11,444 nucleotides of DNA from Sphingomonadales bacterium (GCA_017302775.1 JAFLDC010000047.1:1-11444), one strand, 5' to 3'; counted from the first letter of the stretch, positions 1-11,444 are shown. The notes: generated by a model not told the origin, from the sequence alone. Program-made: numbers and translations.

Positions 1-3392
<3,392 letters not shown>

Positions 3393-3396
<4 letters not shown>

Positions 3397-5102
3397 TGGC
3401 TTCGCCAAACGGTGCGCCCCTCCTTCACGGTTTCCACGACCCGGATTGACCGCAAATCCCGACGCTGAATGACGAGCGGATTTCCATCCAGCACCACGAA
3501 GTCCGCCAGCAGACCCGGTGCGATGCGGCCCTTGCGATTTTCCTCAGAAATTTGCCAGGCTGCGTCGGTAGTGATGGCTTGTAAGGCTTCGTACGCCGTC
3601 AGCCGTTGTGCGGCACCACTGACCACGCCGGTCTGCGATGTGCGTTCCATCGATGACCACAGCATGGTCATCACATCGAGTGGCGTAACCGGAAAGTCGG
3701 TGTGATTGGATGGGTGCAACCCAGCCCTGCGCGCAGCCCGCATCGGGCTTATGAAATCGACAACTGCAGGCGGAAAATTCTGTCGGTGGATATCGGCAAA
3801 GTAAAGTGTGTGGCTTGTGAAGTAGGCCGGGGCAACCCCAATCCGTGCATAAGCGGGCAAATGGTCGGCGCGCTGAAACTGTGAATGAATCACGACTGGC
3901 CGACGATTATCGGCAGATCTAATGCCGAGCTTGTCAAATGTTCGGATTGCCATATCGATGGCAGCATCGCCATTGGCGTGAACGAATAACTGCCACCCTT
4001 TGGCGTGCACTTTGCCGGCTAGAGCGCCAAATTGCCGTTCGTCTATGACCGGCTGACCGTGCCATGGATGTTTGCCGTCCGGCGAGCCGAGCGCATAGTC
4101 GCGGGTGAACCATCCGGTCCGCGCTTGAGGTGACCCATCCAGCACGAACTTGATCCCTTGAAGCTTCACATGCCGGTCGTACTGGCCAAAATGAACATCA
4201 TCGCGCGCGATGAGCGCATCGACCTGTTCCCAGTACGGCAACAAGGCCAGGTCCAGCTTCATCCGGGCTTTCGCGGCATCACTGGTCAGGAACGCAAGAT
4301 CAGCAGGTTGGGTCGCCCCCTCCTGGACATGCGTATAGCCTTCCCGGGCGTAGTTGTTCTGTGCCACCTCAAGCGCAGCCAGGCGTTGTTCCTGTGTGGG
4401 TTTTGGGAGTGCCGGCACAGCGTATGCGTACATCGCCGTTTCAAACATCAGACCGGAATAACGCCCGTCCGGCATCCGCGTCATGACCCCGCCGGCTGGA
4501 ACCGGTGATTGCTCGCTCACCTTGAAGGCATTCAGTGAAGGACTGTTGGCCACCAGCCCGTGCATCGTGAAATGGAGCAGCACCACTTTGTGATCCGGCA
4601 GCGCGGCGTCAAGCTCATCACGGGTCACATGGCGCTTTTCAGTCAATTGGTCCTGGTCGTATCGCCACGCGATCACCCAATCACCCTTGGCGATACCGCG
4701 CCGTGCGACTTCCGACTGAAGGGTGGCGAGAAGGGCGGGTATGCTCCTTGGCCGTTCGATCTCCGATCCTGCCAAATCGATCCCACCAGCCAGTTGCAAG
4801 GCCAGACCGAAATGCGAATGTGCGTCGATAAAGCCGGGTAACAGGGTTTTCCCATCGAGGTTGCGATCAACCGCTCTGGGCCCGGCTGCCATGCGCGCCT
4901 TGGCAAGGGGGCCGGTGAATACGATTTTCCCGCCACGCTCTACCACGGCTTCAACCAGTTTGGGCCGTGATCCATCCATCGTTATGATCGGGCCGCCGTG
5001 CCACAGGGTGGCTTTCTGCACTGCGACCCTCGCGCGTGCTGAGGCACCTAACGCCAGCAGGGCTCCAGCCAGCAAGATCAGTCGTTGCCACTTCACGGCC
5101 AT
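3393..5102 (-). CDS. Secreted YtcJ-like amidohydrolase (Amidohydro_3 family)
   Basis: Metal-dependent amidohydrolase of the YtcJ/NfdA group; substrate unknown, probably an N-acyl or cyclic amide compound. The protein is 569 residues. An N-terminal signal peptide (roughly 1-24, hydrophobic LILLAGALLALGA then ASARA) points to the periplasm. Metal-site motifs are present: PGFIDAHSHF (H95, H97), GIKFVLDGS (K318), FVHANGD (H375), VIHSQF (H406) and HTDFPVTP (D469). The C-terminal GRIAPGLLADFVVLDGNPL at 525-543 is the usual return to the small beta domain. ATG 5102 is chosen because GGAGAGG at 5110-5116 sits seven bases upstream and the signal peptide begins there; the open frame continues to 5657 but that part is antisense to the next gene. 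The last codon overlaps the stop of the convergent phosphoribosyltransferase gene. Confidence 0.88.
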
Positions 5103-5204
5103 TGGTGTTCCTCTCCCGAATCCCTTTGTCCCGACAATGGGGCGCATGGCGCTGCTGCGCAATGCAGGGCTTGCGCAACGCCCGGCGATGGGGTTGAACG
5201 GCTT
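5103..5204. promoter_or_regulatory. Divergent intergenic region with TGCGCAA direct repeat
   Basis: This 102-bp gap separates the head-to-head amidohydrolase and six-cysteine exported protein genes and should contain both promoters. The only structure I see is TGCGCAA at 5156-5162 and again at 5172-5178, a 16-bp period; the second copy is part of the palindrome TTGCGCAA (5171-5178). No clear -35/-10 pair is recognisable on either strand. The promoter call rests on gene orientation. Confidence 0.35.
5110..5116 (-). promoter_or_regulatory. Shine-Dalgarno of the amidohydrolase gene
   Basis: GGAGAGG on the minus strand, seven bases before ATG 5102. It decides the start, since the reading frame remains open for another 185 codons upstream. 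Confidence 0.75.
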
Positions 5205-6002
5205 ATGCCTTTGCGCCTCGTCATCCTGGTTCTTATCTTTGTGGGCTTGTCGGCGGTGGCGCCGCCGCCCCAGTTCGTGCGTGAGCAGCGGACCGTCACG
5301 GTGAACGGCACCCCGGAACAGTGGCAACTTGTCTGGGACGGCAAGCCACGCTCGATTTGCGGGCCGGAAGACGTAGAGATGGCGGTCACTTGCCCGTGTA
5401 CCGGCTTTGCTTATGGTGAGGCAGGACGCCTTTCGCTGGTCCGCAAGCGTAATGGAAGAGTAGTAGATCGCCTGCGGCTTGGCCCGTACTTCAGCGAATT
5501 GCCGATGGATGGCAGTGATGGTCTTGCCGCGATGCAGTGGCGTCCGATGGACCCAGGTGATTTTGACCGGGCAGCGGCGCGAGCAAATAGGAGTTTCCTG
5601 AACGCCGTTGCCAAACGGCCTGGGCCGCGGGTCATGCGAATGAATGATTATGACCATGATGGCATGGCAACCGAATTTCTGGTGCAGGTTTCAGCCGGAC
5701 CGTGCGGACATACCGAATATATGCTGTTCGGGGTGAGCCGGGCTCAGCCGCGACTGCACCCTTTCGCTACGGTTGATCATCCCGATGATCCATTGATCTT
5801 GCCGGGTTCTGCATGGCAGGCACTGTTGAAAGGTAAACTTCCCGCAAGGGTTACTGCTGTGCCGTGCGGGGATCACGGGTCCGATGTCAGGCAGGAATTA
5901 GTGATGTCGGCAGATGCCGGCGCGATCAGGGTCCGGCAGGATACCTGGTCATGTCCAGATAATGGAACCGCCGAAAAGCTGTTGGTCCAACAAACCCTTT
6001 AG
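5205..6002 (+). CDS. Exported protein of unknown function with DxDxDG loop and six cysteines
   Basis: I do not recognise the family. The 265-residue product starts with a short positive and hydrophobic segment (MPLRLVILVLIFVGLSAVA), consistent with a signal peptide or N-terminal anchor, so it probably acts in the periplasm or envelope. Six cysteines (C52, C63, C65, C167, C221, C250) could form disulfides. NDYDHDG at 147-153 followed by an acidic residue resembles the calcium-binding D-x-D-x-D-G loops of EF-hand, dockerin or VCBS-type proteins. No catalytic motif is evident. ATG 5205 is chosen because the hydrophobic leader starts there; the Shine-Dalgarno is weak. It is divergent from the secreted amidohydrolase, and its TAG overlaps the stop of the TM2 gene by a TTAG. 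A functional link with the amidohydrolase is possible but unproven. Confidence 0.72.
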   Translation: MPLRLVILVLIFVGLSAVAPPPQFVREQRTVTVNGTPEQWQLVWDGKPRSICGPEDVEMAVTCPCTGFAYGEAGRLSLVRKRNGRVVDRLRLGPYFSELPMDGSDGLAAMQWRPMDPGDFDRAAARANRSFLNAVAKRPGPRVMRMNDYDHDGMATEFLVQVSAGPCGHTEYMLFGVSRAQPRLHPFATVDHPDDPLILPGSAWQALLKGKLPARVTAVPCGDHGSDVRQELVMSADAGAIRVRQDTWSCPDNGTAEKLLVQQTL

Positions 6003-6532
6003 CTGAAAATGTGCTGCTGCGCGTCCATCCGGGCGTTGGCCTTTCGGCACAGGCCGGGGATGAAGAACATATCGGATATAATCCACAGGAAGCAGAGGAC
6101 GAAAGCGATCCCAGCCAACGCCGACAGCGCGTTGAATTGGATGCCGATGCCAATTCCCAACAACAACAGACTGCCCAGAAACCCGCCGCATTGCTGCATA
6201 GCCCCGCGAGTGTCGCCCAGATAAAAGCGATGGGCTGAAAGCGGATAGGCGAACCACCACAAGACGTATGCAAGCCCCATCGATTTGCGCTGTGCCGTTG
6301 ACGAAGGGGTGAAGTTACCATGGGACCAAGCGTTCTTCGCCTCAGCCTGATGATGGTCAGATCTGCCATAGCCCGCATCAGCGGCGCGACGGCGCTCTTC
6401 GGCAAGGAATGCAGCAACCCGGTCAGCATTGCACTGCTGCTGCGGGTCGGCGAGGTCAGGTGTTCGGCGCTGCGCTGGAATCGGCCGACCGGTTTCGTTG
6501 CCAAGTTGTAGCCCGCGACGACCAAAGCTCAT
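5999..6532 (-). CDS. TM2-domain membrane protein
   Basis: Inner-membrane protein of 177 residues with a C-terminal TM2 domain; molecular role unknown for the family. Residues 1-80 are polar, with an arginine- and glutamate-rich stretch around 38-52 (FLAEERRRA), probably cytoplasmic. From 84 on there is SMGLAYVLWWFAYPLSAHRFYLG, where the HRFYLG turn (101-106) is the TM2 signature, then hydrophobic stretches around 117-133 and 137-158, and a short polar tail. ATG 6532 is preferred: GGAG at 6542-6545 lies nine bases upstream; a TTG at 6547 overlaps this Shine-Dalgarno and is unlikely. The gene is divergent from lysS and convergent with the exported six-cysteine protein, sharing four bases at the stops. 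Confidence 0.8.
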   Translation of the reverse strand: MSFGRRGLQLGNETGRPIPAQRRTPDLADPQQQCNADRVAAFLAEERRRAADAGYGRSDHHQAEAKNAWSHGNFTPSSTAQRKSMGLAYVLWWFAYPLSAHRFYLGDTRGAMQQCGGFLGSLLLLGIGIGIQFNALSALAGIAFVLCFLWIISDMFFIPGLCRKANARMDAQQHIFS

Positions 6533-6635
6533 GACATGCTTCTCCAATACTGTTCGACATAACCTAGCGGCATGCGGTTAAAGTTGGCTGAAACTGCGCT
6601 TGCCTTGGCGGGAAATTGCCGCAAAGGCACTCGTT
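6533..6635. promoter_or_regulatory. Divergent intergenic region upstream of lysS and the TM2 gene
   Basis: This 103-bp gap lies between head-to-head starts, so both promoters should be here. AAAGG at 6623-6627, eight bases before ATG 6636, is a credible Shine-Dalgarno for lysS. A short inverted repeat (GCGG/CCGC, about 6607-6622) lies just before it but is too small to call a regulatory hairpin. I see no T-box-like structure and no clear -35/-10 pair. Confidence 0.35.
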
Positions 6636-8212
6636 ATGACCGATGACGCTCTCCTCTCCGCAGCCCAGATATCCAAGGCGTGGCCGTTCGAAGAAGCACG
6701 CAAGCTGCTGAAGCGCTATCCCGACGGGAAGCCGGACGGTAGCCCGATGCTATTCGAAACAGGCTATGGTCCGTCGGGACTGCCACACATCGGCACCTTT
6801 CAGGAAGTACTGCGGACTACCCTGGTGCGCCGCGCCTATGAGGTGTTGACCGATGGTGCACCCACCCGACTTGTTGCATTCAGTGACGACATGGACGGCC
6901 TCCGCAAGGTGCCCGACAATATCGAAAACAAGGCGGTGCTTGAGGCGAACCTGCACAAGCCACTGACCCGCATTCCGGATCCGTTCGGTACGCATGAGAG
7001 CTTTGCGCACCACAACAATGCGATGCTCCGTGATTTTCTCGATCGCTTCGGCTTCGATTACGAGTTCATCTCATCGTCGGACTGTTACAACTCAGGCCGG
7101 TTTGACGAAGCGCTGCGGGGCGTACTGGAGAACTACCAGGCCATTCTGGACATCATGCTGCCCACGTTGCGGGAAGAGCGCCGGCAAACGTATTCTCCGG
7201 TTCTGCCGGTAAGCCCATCAACCGGCCATGTGTTGCAGGTGCCGGTCGAGGTCATCGATGCCTCGGCTGGATTGGTTCGGTTCCAGGATCAGGGTGAAAC
7301 GGTCGAAAGCTGCATTTTCCGCGGCAATGCGAAGCTGCAGTGGAAGGTCGACTGGGCCATGCGCTGGGTAGCGCTGGGCGTGGACTATGAAATGTGTGGA
7401 AAGGATTTGACGGATTCGGTGCGCGAGAGTGGCAAGATCGCCCGCGCTTTAGGCGGGCAGCCACCCGAAGGGATGATTTACGAACTTTTCCTGGACGAAA
7501 AGGGCGAGAAGATATCGAAGTCGAAGGGTAACGGGCTGACCATTGAGCAATGGCTTACCTATGGCAGCGAGGAAAGCTTGGGCTTTTACATTTACCGCGA
7601 GCCGAAAAGCGCCAAGCAACTGCACGCTGGGATCGTGCCGCGCGCAGTCGACGAGTACTGGCAGTTTCGCGGAAAACTGCCCGAGCAGCCACTGGACCAA
7701 CAGCTCGGCAATCCGGTCTGGCACCTGCTGCGCGCCAACGGTACGGCAACGGGCGAGGGCGATACGCTGCCGGTAACCTACGCGCTGCTGCTTAATCTGG
7801 TCGGCGTTCTCGGCGCACAGGCCACACGCGCGCAAGTGTGGTCTTACCTTGCCAACTATGTCGCCGATGCGGACCCCGCCAAGCATCCTGAGTTGGACAG
7901 GCTGGTGACGACGGCGCTGGCTTATAACCGCGATTTCATTGCGCCAGCGCTGCATCGACGTAAGCCCTGGCGCTCGGTGCACTGGACAACGCGCTAGCAG
8001 CGTGCGGGACCGATGCATCGGCGGAGGATCTGCAAAACATTGTTTACGAAATCGGCAAGGATCCACAGTTTGGCTTTCCGGGGCTGCGTGACTGGTTCAA
8101 GGCGCTGTATGAAACGCTGTTGGGTTCCAGCCAGGGGCCGCGAATGGGCAGCTTCATCGCGCTGTACGGCATTGCCAACACCCGGGCCTTGATTGCGGAA
8201 GCCTTGGCTTGA
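6636..8212 (+). CDS. lysS: Class I lysine--tRNA ligase, interrupted by a -1 frameshift
   Basis: Charges tRNA-Lys with lysine in the cytoplasm; this is the archaeal-type class I enzyme found in many Alphaproteobacteria. The nucleotide-binding motif GPSGLPHIGTF is at 45-55 (HIG form of HIGH) and KISKS is at 292-296. ATG 6636 has AAAGG eight bases upstream. In the starting frame the protein ends at TAG 7995-7997 after 453 residues, with an atypical tail. The missing end (from 7967, 81 residues, containing DASAEDLQNIVYEIGK and LYETLLGSSQGPRMGSF, ending at TGA 8210-8212) continues in the -1 frame and looks fully conserved. Restoring one base near 7965-7967 would give a 525-residue enzyme of normal size. 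The lost part belongs to the helical anticodon-binding domain. This could be a sequence error, a real mutation or recoding; error is likeliest because LysRS should be essential. Confidence 0.92.
7964..7994 (+). other. Frameshift zone within lysS
   Basis: The -1 frame has a TAA at 7961-7963 and the starting frame has TAG at 7995-7997, so the change of frame must fall between them. The best single-base solution is a missing base next to the CCC at 7965-7967, giving a continuous K-P-L-A-L-G-A-L-D reading. There is no slippery X-XXY-YYZ heptamer in this zone, so programmed -1 frameshifting is not supported. Confidence 0.8.
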
Positions 8213-8215
8213 CGG

Positions 8216-9106
8216 CTATTGGATTGGGGGCGCGGCGAGCGCTGCGGCGTGCTCGCGGCGCATTTCGATCAGGGTTTCGGCCGCTTCGTCTGCGGGTAAA
8301 CCCGTTTCCAATTGCCTGTCGATCGCGTCCAATTGCCGAACAATCAAGTTCCGGTAGTCTTGCCGGTTCAGCAGACCCGCTTCACAGGCAATTTGCCAGG
8401 CGATCCGCATTGACGTCGTGAGGGCGCCGCGTCCCGCCGCACTCTTAACGTCGGCCATGGTTGGCAGCCCAGTGAGGTTGCCAGCCTTCATTCTCCGGAC
8501 AATTTCATTTTTCCATCGCCTATCAACTGCTGCGCAGTTCAGCGCTGCCGCACGATCAGCTAGAATCTGGGGATCAGTGATCTTGCCGTCGACGAGAACC
8601 ACGGCGGCATTCGCAGAGCTGTCGCAAGCATAGCCAGGTCGGGATACGAACTCCACCAGCTCTCGCAGGGCGGTGGCCTCTGGCCGGGAATAGTGAAACG
8701 GGACAGTACGGCAAGACAGCGGACGCCGTGCGTGAATACCACAGCCTTGATCATTCAACTGCGGGCATGCTCCCAGACCTGGGTCAAATGCCAGCGCTGA
8801 AATGACCAGAAACTCGCTGTATTCTACCGCTGAGTGATCTTCGCGTCGACGGCTCGTCCAGCTGCTAACGCTGAACGCTTTCAGCTTCTGCTTGATCTGA
8901 TAAAATTCGGCGCTGGATGGCGCGCGCTGTCCGGGACGCGACGCAAGATAGGTCGCAAAATGGACCGGCAAGCTGTAAACCCGAAACATCAGTCGCAAGA
9001 CGAAAGTTTCCGCCAGCTGTCCAGCTTCACCCAGTTCTATCTCGGGCGCCCGGTTGCAGCAGGCCCCGCAACGGGTGCAGGCGAAATGCACTCTGCCGGT
9101 CGACAC
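8216..9106 (-). CDS. YkgJ-family cysteine-cluster protein
   Basis: Member of the YkgJ/UPF0153 group (proteins with a predicted Zn or Fe-S binding cysteine cluster; biochemical function not established). The 296-residue product carries FACTRCGACC at residues 8-17 (C10, C13, C16, C17) and the second part of the signature, CPQLNDQGCGIHARRPLSCR at 114-133 (C114, C122, C132), with another cysteine at C161. The C-terminal half is helical-looking and charged, without a recognised domain. The start is GTG 9106, since the cysteine motif begins only eight residues in and there is no ATG between it and the upstream stop; the Shine-Dalgarno is weak. It begins 10 bp after the DUF885 gene and is probably co-transcribed with it. 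It ends 3 bp from the restored end of lysS, tail to tail. Confidence 0.85.
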   Translation of the reverse strand: MSTGRVHFACTRCGACCNRAPEIELGEAGQLAETFVLRLMFRVYSLPVHFATYLASRPGQRAPSSAEFYQIKQKLKAFSVSSWTSRRREDHSAVEYSEFLVISALAFDPGLGACPQLNDQGCGIHARRPLSCRTVPFHYSRPEATALRELVEFVSRPGYACDSSANAAVVLVDGKITDPQILADRAAALNCAAVDRRWKNEIVRRMKAGNLTGLPTMADVKSAAGRGALTTSMRIAWQIACEAGLLNRQDYRNLIVRQLDAIDRQLETGLPADEAAETLIEMRREHAAALAAPPIQ

Positions 9107-9116
9107 AAGCCTATAC

Positions 9117-10937
9117 TCAGGTTCGCGCTATCCAGCGATCAATCTTGGCTTCCAGGATCGGCAAGGGGAGGGCGCCTGACCCAAGAATCTGATCGTGAAA
9201 CAGGCGAATATCGAAGCGTGCCCCCAAGGCAGCCCTGGCCTTGTCACGTAGCCGCTGGATCGTCAGCGCGCCGATTTTGTAGCCCAGTGCTTGCCCGGGC
9301 CAGACGATATATCGCTCCACTTCGGCAGTGGCATCCGATCGACCCATGCCTGAATTGGCAAGCATGTATTCGATTCCCTGATCGCGGGTCCAGCCCTTTG
9401 CGTGAAGTCCGGTATCTACAACCAGCCGCATTGCCCGCAGCATCTCATCATCGAGCGTGCCCCAGTGCTGCATCGGATCCTTGTAAAATCCCATGTCGAA
9501 ACCAAGGGTTTCGGCATAAAGCGCCCAGCCTTCGACATAGGCTGTGTTCCCGCCAAAGCGTTGAAAATCCGGCAGGCTTTCATCCTCTTGGGCCAGGCTG
9601 ATTTGGAAATGATGTCCCGGCGCACCTTCGTGGAGATATAAGGTATAAACTCCGGTCAGGAACCGGCTGGGCAGGTCATAGGTGTTATAATAGAACACCC
9701 CCGGACGACTGCCATCGGGCGCCCCCTGGTTGTACGAGCCACCAGCTTCGTACTTTTCGCGGTATGCCGGATAAGGTTCGATCAGCAGCGGTGTGCGTGG
9801 CACGCGGCTGAAATACCTGGGAACCTGCGCGTCGACTGCTTTGGCAGCATCGGAAAAAGCCTTGGCGAACTCTGCTTTGGTTTTAGGGTGATAACGCGGG
9901 TTGGTACGGATCTCGTCAAAAAAGGCTGACAGCGGGCCAGCGAACCCCAGCGCTTTGCGTACGCCATCCATTTCGCGCTGAATCCGCGCTACCTCTCCCA
10001 GACCAAGCTGATGAACGGCGTCGGGGTCTAGTTTGAGTGTCGTCTGGTTTTCGATCGCCTTGCGATAATAGCTGGCCCCGCCCTTCATCGCCGATATGCT
10101 GACCGTTTCACGTGCGGCCGGCAGGTATTCATCGTTCAGGAAGGCACGCAGGCGGCGATATGCGGGATAGACCTGGCGTTCGACGGTGTCGGAATAGAGG
10201 CGTAGCAAGGTGCTGCGTCGACCCGGCGGGATTGCGGCAGGGAAATCGTGAACCGCTGAAGTGAGGGGGCTTTGATCGACCGGCTGCGCCAGCAAATTGT
10301 CGATCTGAGCCACCATGTTTTGAGTCGTCATCCGGGTTTCGACGACGCCGCTTTCCATCCCGTCGCGGAACCGGGCGACAATGTTGTCCAATACTTCGGG
10401 GAATGCGCGCAGCAGCTCCAGATTGCGGCGATAGTCGTCGTCGTCATCGTATGGCAGCGACCCACCCTTGCTCATCAATGACGGAAACTCGATGTGCAGT
10501 CCGCCGAAATGTGTCAGGGGGCGAACGAGTGTGAGCGCAACCATGTCGGGCTGCAACCACAACTCGGCCTCGCGTCGATCCCGCAGGAAAACATCGTAGG
10601 AAATTTGGCGCTCGGGGCTGAGCCTAGCCCGATCGATCTTGCCCAGACCGGCCAGGGCCCACCGAACCACTCCGCGGCGCTGACGGACGGCCAAGTCGGT
10701 AAACATTTGCCGGAAAGCGGTGATGTTGGGCTTGCCGCCGCGGTAGATGAGTCCGAGCGGATCGATCGCATCCTCCCGCCGCGCAGTTTCGCGGAAGAGC
10801 GCCATCAGCTTGCCGTCCTCTCCGCTGGGTGCGGGAGCTATCGGGGCGGCAAGCGCCGCGCTGACCGGTATGGTCGCCAGTGCGGCGCTCGACGCAAGTC
10901 CCGCAGCAAAGCGCCGCCGGTTCAAAGAAAAATCCAT
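9117..10937 (-). CDS. Tat-exported DUF885 family zinc metallopeptidase-like protein
   Basis: DUF885 proteins are predicted zinc carboxypeptidase-like enzymes; the substrate is unknown. The product is 606 residues. The N-terminus SLNRRRFAAGLASSAALA with AALAA near 28-32 is a twin-arginine signal (RRxF), so the protein is probably exported folded to the periplasm. The metal site is HEGAPGHHF, H436-E437 and H441-H442, with AYVEGWALYAE (E469) downstream as the likely further ligand region. A five-aspartate run (PYDDDDDYRR) comes from a GTC/GAC-type triplet repeat near 10436-10450. ATG 10937 is chosen over an open-frame extension to 10967 because GGGGGA lies five bases upstream and the signal starts there. 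Start and upstream stop share a base (TAATG), so translation is probably coupled to the oxygenase gene. Confidence 0.88.
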   Translation of the reverse strand: MDFSLNRRRFAAGLASSAALATIPVSAALAAPIAPAPSGEDGKLMALFRETARREDAIDPLGLIYRGGKPNITAFRQMFTDLAVRQRRGVVRWALAGLGKIDRARLSPERQISYDVFLRDRREAELWLQPDMVALTLVRPLTHFGGLHIEFPSLMSKGGSLPYDDDDDYRRNLELLRAFPEVLDNIVARFRDGMESGVVETRMTTQNMVAQIDNLLAQPVDQSPLTSAVHDFPAAIPPGRRSTLLRLYSDTVERQVYPAYRRLRAFLNDEYLPAARETVSISAMKGGASYYRKAIENQTTLKLDPDAVHQLGLGEVARIQREMDGVRKALGFAGPLSAFFDEIRTNPRYHPKTKAEFAKAFSDAAKAVDAQVPRYFSRVPRTPLLIEPYPAYREKYEAGGSYNQGAPDGSRPGVFYYNTYDLPSRFLTGVYTLYLHEGAPGHHFQISLAQEDESLPDFQRFGGNTAYVEGWALYAETLGFDMGFYKDPMQHWGTLDDEMLRAMRLVVDTGLHAKGWTRDQGIEYMLANSGMGRSDATAEVERYIVWPGQALGYKIGALTIQRLRDKARAALGARFDIRLFHDQILGSGALPLPILEAKIDRWIART

Positions 10938-11444
10938 TAGTTCCCCCATTTGCGCGACCGGTACCACTTGGTCAGGACATATTTGACGCCCTGTATCACC
11001 GGCATTCCGGCGTGCATCGTATTTTCGTTGGGCATGCCGTTTGGCAGGTTGTTGTTCCAGATCAGCAGGGCGCCGCGGCGTGGCTTTATTGACATGCCGA
11101 TCTGGGTAAACTCGGTATCCCCGCCAGCCTCCACATCGTTGAGATAGGCCATGGCGGTGATCGAACGCTGCCCGCCGCGTTTGCTCTCAGCTTTCCAGTA
11201 TTCCGCCTTGGTCCAGAACAAGTCGAGATGATATTTGAACTGCTGGCCGGGCTCATAGCGCTGGCCTTGCATCGTCTCGCCGTACTCGTGTGGCAAACCC
11301 AGCAGGGCGTCGATCTTGGCTTCGATTTTCTGGATGAACGGATCATAGGCATCTACGTCGCCGGAGCTGCTGGTACGCCACGGCTCGGTTTCGCCATGTG
11401 ACAGTACTTTGGACGGGACGGCGGTGCGATCTATCATGGCAATC
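10937..11444 (-). CDS. Prolyl 4-hydroxylase-like 2OG-Fe(II) oxygenase (5' end outside window)
   Basis: Iron- and 2-oxoglutarate-dependent dioxygenase of the prolyl-4-hydroxylase type; protein or peptide hydroxylation is the family activity, the target here is unknown. Counting from the first methionine in the window (11437), the iron ligands are H70 and D72 (KYHLDLFW) and H142 (TMHAGMP), and K152 (GVKYVLTKWYR) is the 2-oxoglutarate-binding lysine. RTSSSGDVD at 21-29 and LLGLP at 45-49 are typical of the region before the HxD motif. The frame stays open to the right edge, and the family usually has more residues before this point, so the ATG at 11437 is probably internal and the gene truncated by the window. 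It ends in TAATG, one base shared with the DUF885 gene start. Confidence 0.85.
   Translation of the reverse strand, partial: IAMIDRTAVPSKVLSHGETEPWRTSSSGDVDAYDPFIQKIEAKIDALLGLPHEYGETMQGQRYEPGQQFKYHLDLFWTKAEYWKAESKRGGQRSITAMAYLNDVEAGGDTEFTQIGMSIKPRRGALLIWNNNLPNGMPNENTMHAGMPVIQGVKYVLTKWYRSRKWGN

Noticed and set aside
5103..5657. Upstream continuation of the amidohydrolase frame by 185 codons
   Set aside because: It is antisense to the six-cysteine exported protein gene; the signal peptide and a strong Shine-Dalgarno place the start at 5102.
5775..5790. Inverted repeat GATCATC-CC-GATGATC
   Set aside because: It sits inside the six-cysteine protein gene, encodes an ordinary DHPDD stretch and has too short a loop for a hairpin; probably a codon coincidence.
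7964..7994. Programmed -1 ribosomal frameshift in lysS
   Set aside because: No slippery heptamer and no obvious downstream stem or pseudoknot; a missing base is simpler.
7449..8066. A 205-codon minus-strand frame across the lysS frameshift
   Set aside because: It is a GC-rich shadow of lysS without a plausible product.
10436..10450. Triplet repeat coding for five aspartates in the DUF885 gene
   Set aside because: It is short, in frame, and within a surface-like acidic stretch; no sign of a variable-length contingency locus.

Overview
The window looks like chromosomal DNA of an alphaproteobacterium, most likely a sphingomonad (Sphingomonadales). The evidence is a class I (archaeal-type) lysyl-tRNA synthetase, typical of Alphaproteobacteria; moderately GC-rich coding DNA; very dense packing; and family variants I associate with sphingomonads (a DinG-like helicase with a long N-terminal extension, an adenine deaminase paired with a phosphoribosyltransferase, a DUF885 metallopeptidase, a prolyl-4-hydroxylase-like oxygenase). 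The order-level assignment is inference. I see no mobile element, CRISPR array, rRNA or tRNA.

Layout. (1) 1-1739, minus: 5' part of a DinG/XPD-type Fe-S helicase gene, cut by the left edge. (2) 1833-3396, plus: adenine deaminase and a purine-type phosphoribosyltransferase, overlapping by 8 nt, a likely adenine to hypoxanthine to IMP salvage pair. (3) 3393-5102, minus: secreted YtcJ-like amidohydrolase, convergent with the previous pair. (4) 5205-6002, plus: exported protein of unknown function with six cysteines and a DxDxDG loop. (5) 5999-6532, minus: TM2-domain membrane protein. (6) 6636-8212, plus: class I lysyl-tRNA synthetase whose frame is broken near 7964-7994, so the last 81 residues lie in the -1 frame. 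(7) 8216-11444, minus: three-gene run of a 2OG-Fe(II) oxygenase (cut by the right edge), a Tat-exported DUF885 metallopeptidase and a YkgJ-type cysteine-cluster protein.

Strands alternate repeatedly. Two convergent pairs overlap through their stop codons (TTAA at 3393-3396, TTAG at 5999-6002) and a third is 3 bp apart. All promoters upstream of divergent genes must fit into three gaps of about 90-105 bp (1740-1832, 5103-5204, 6533-6635). No stretch over 300 bases lacks a gene.

The points most worth a second look are the lysS frameshift (real or sequence error), the coupled purine-salvage pair, the oxygenase/metallopeptidase/cysteine-cluster run, and the uncharacterised six-cysteine exported protein. 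I found no convincing sign of a wholly new defence or mobile system.
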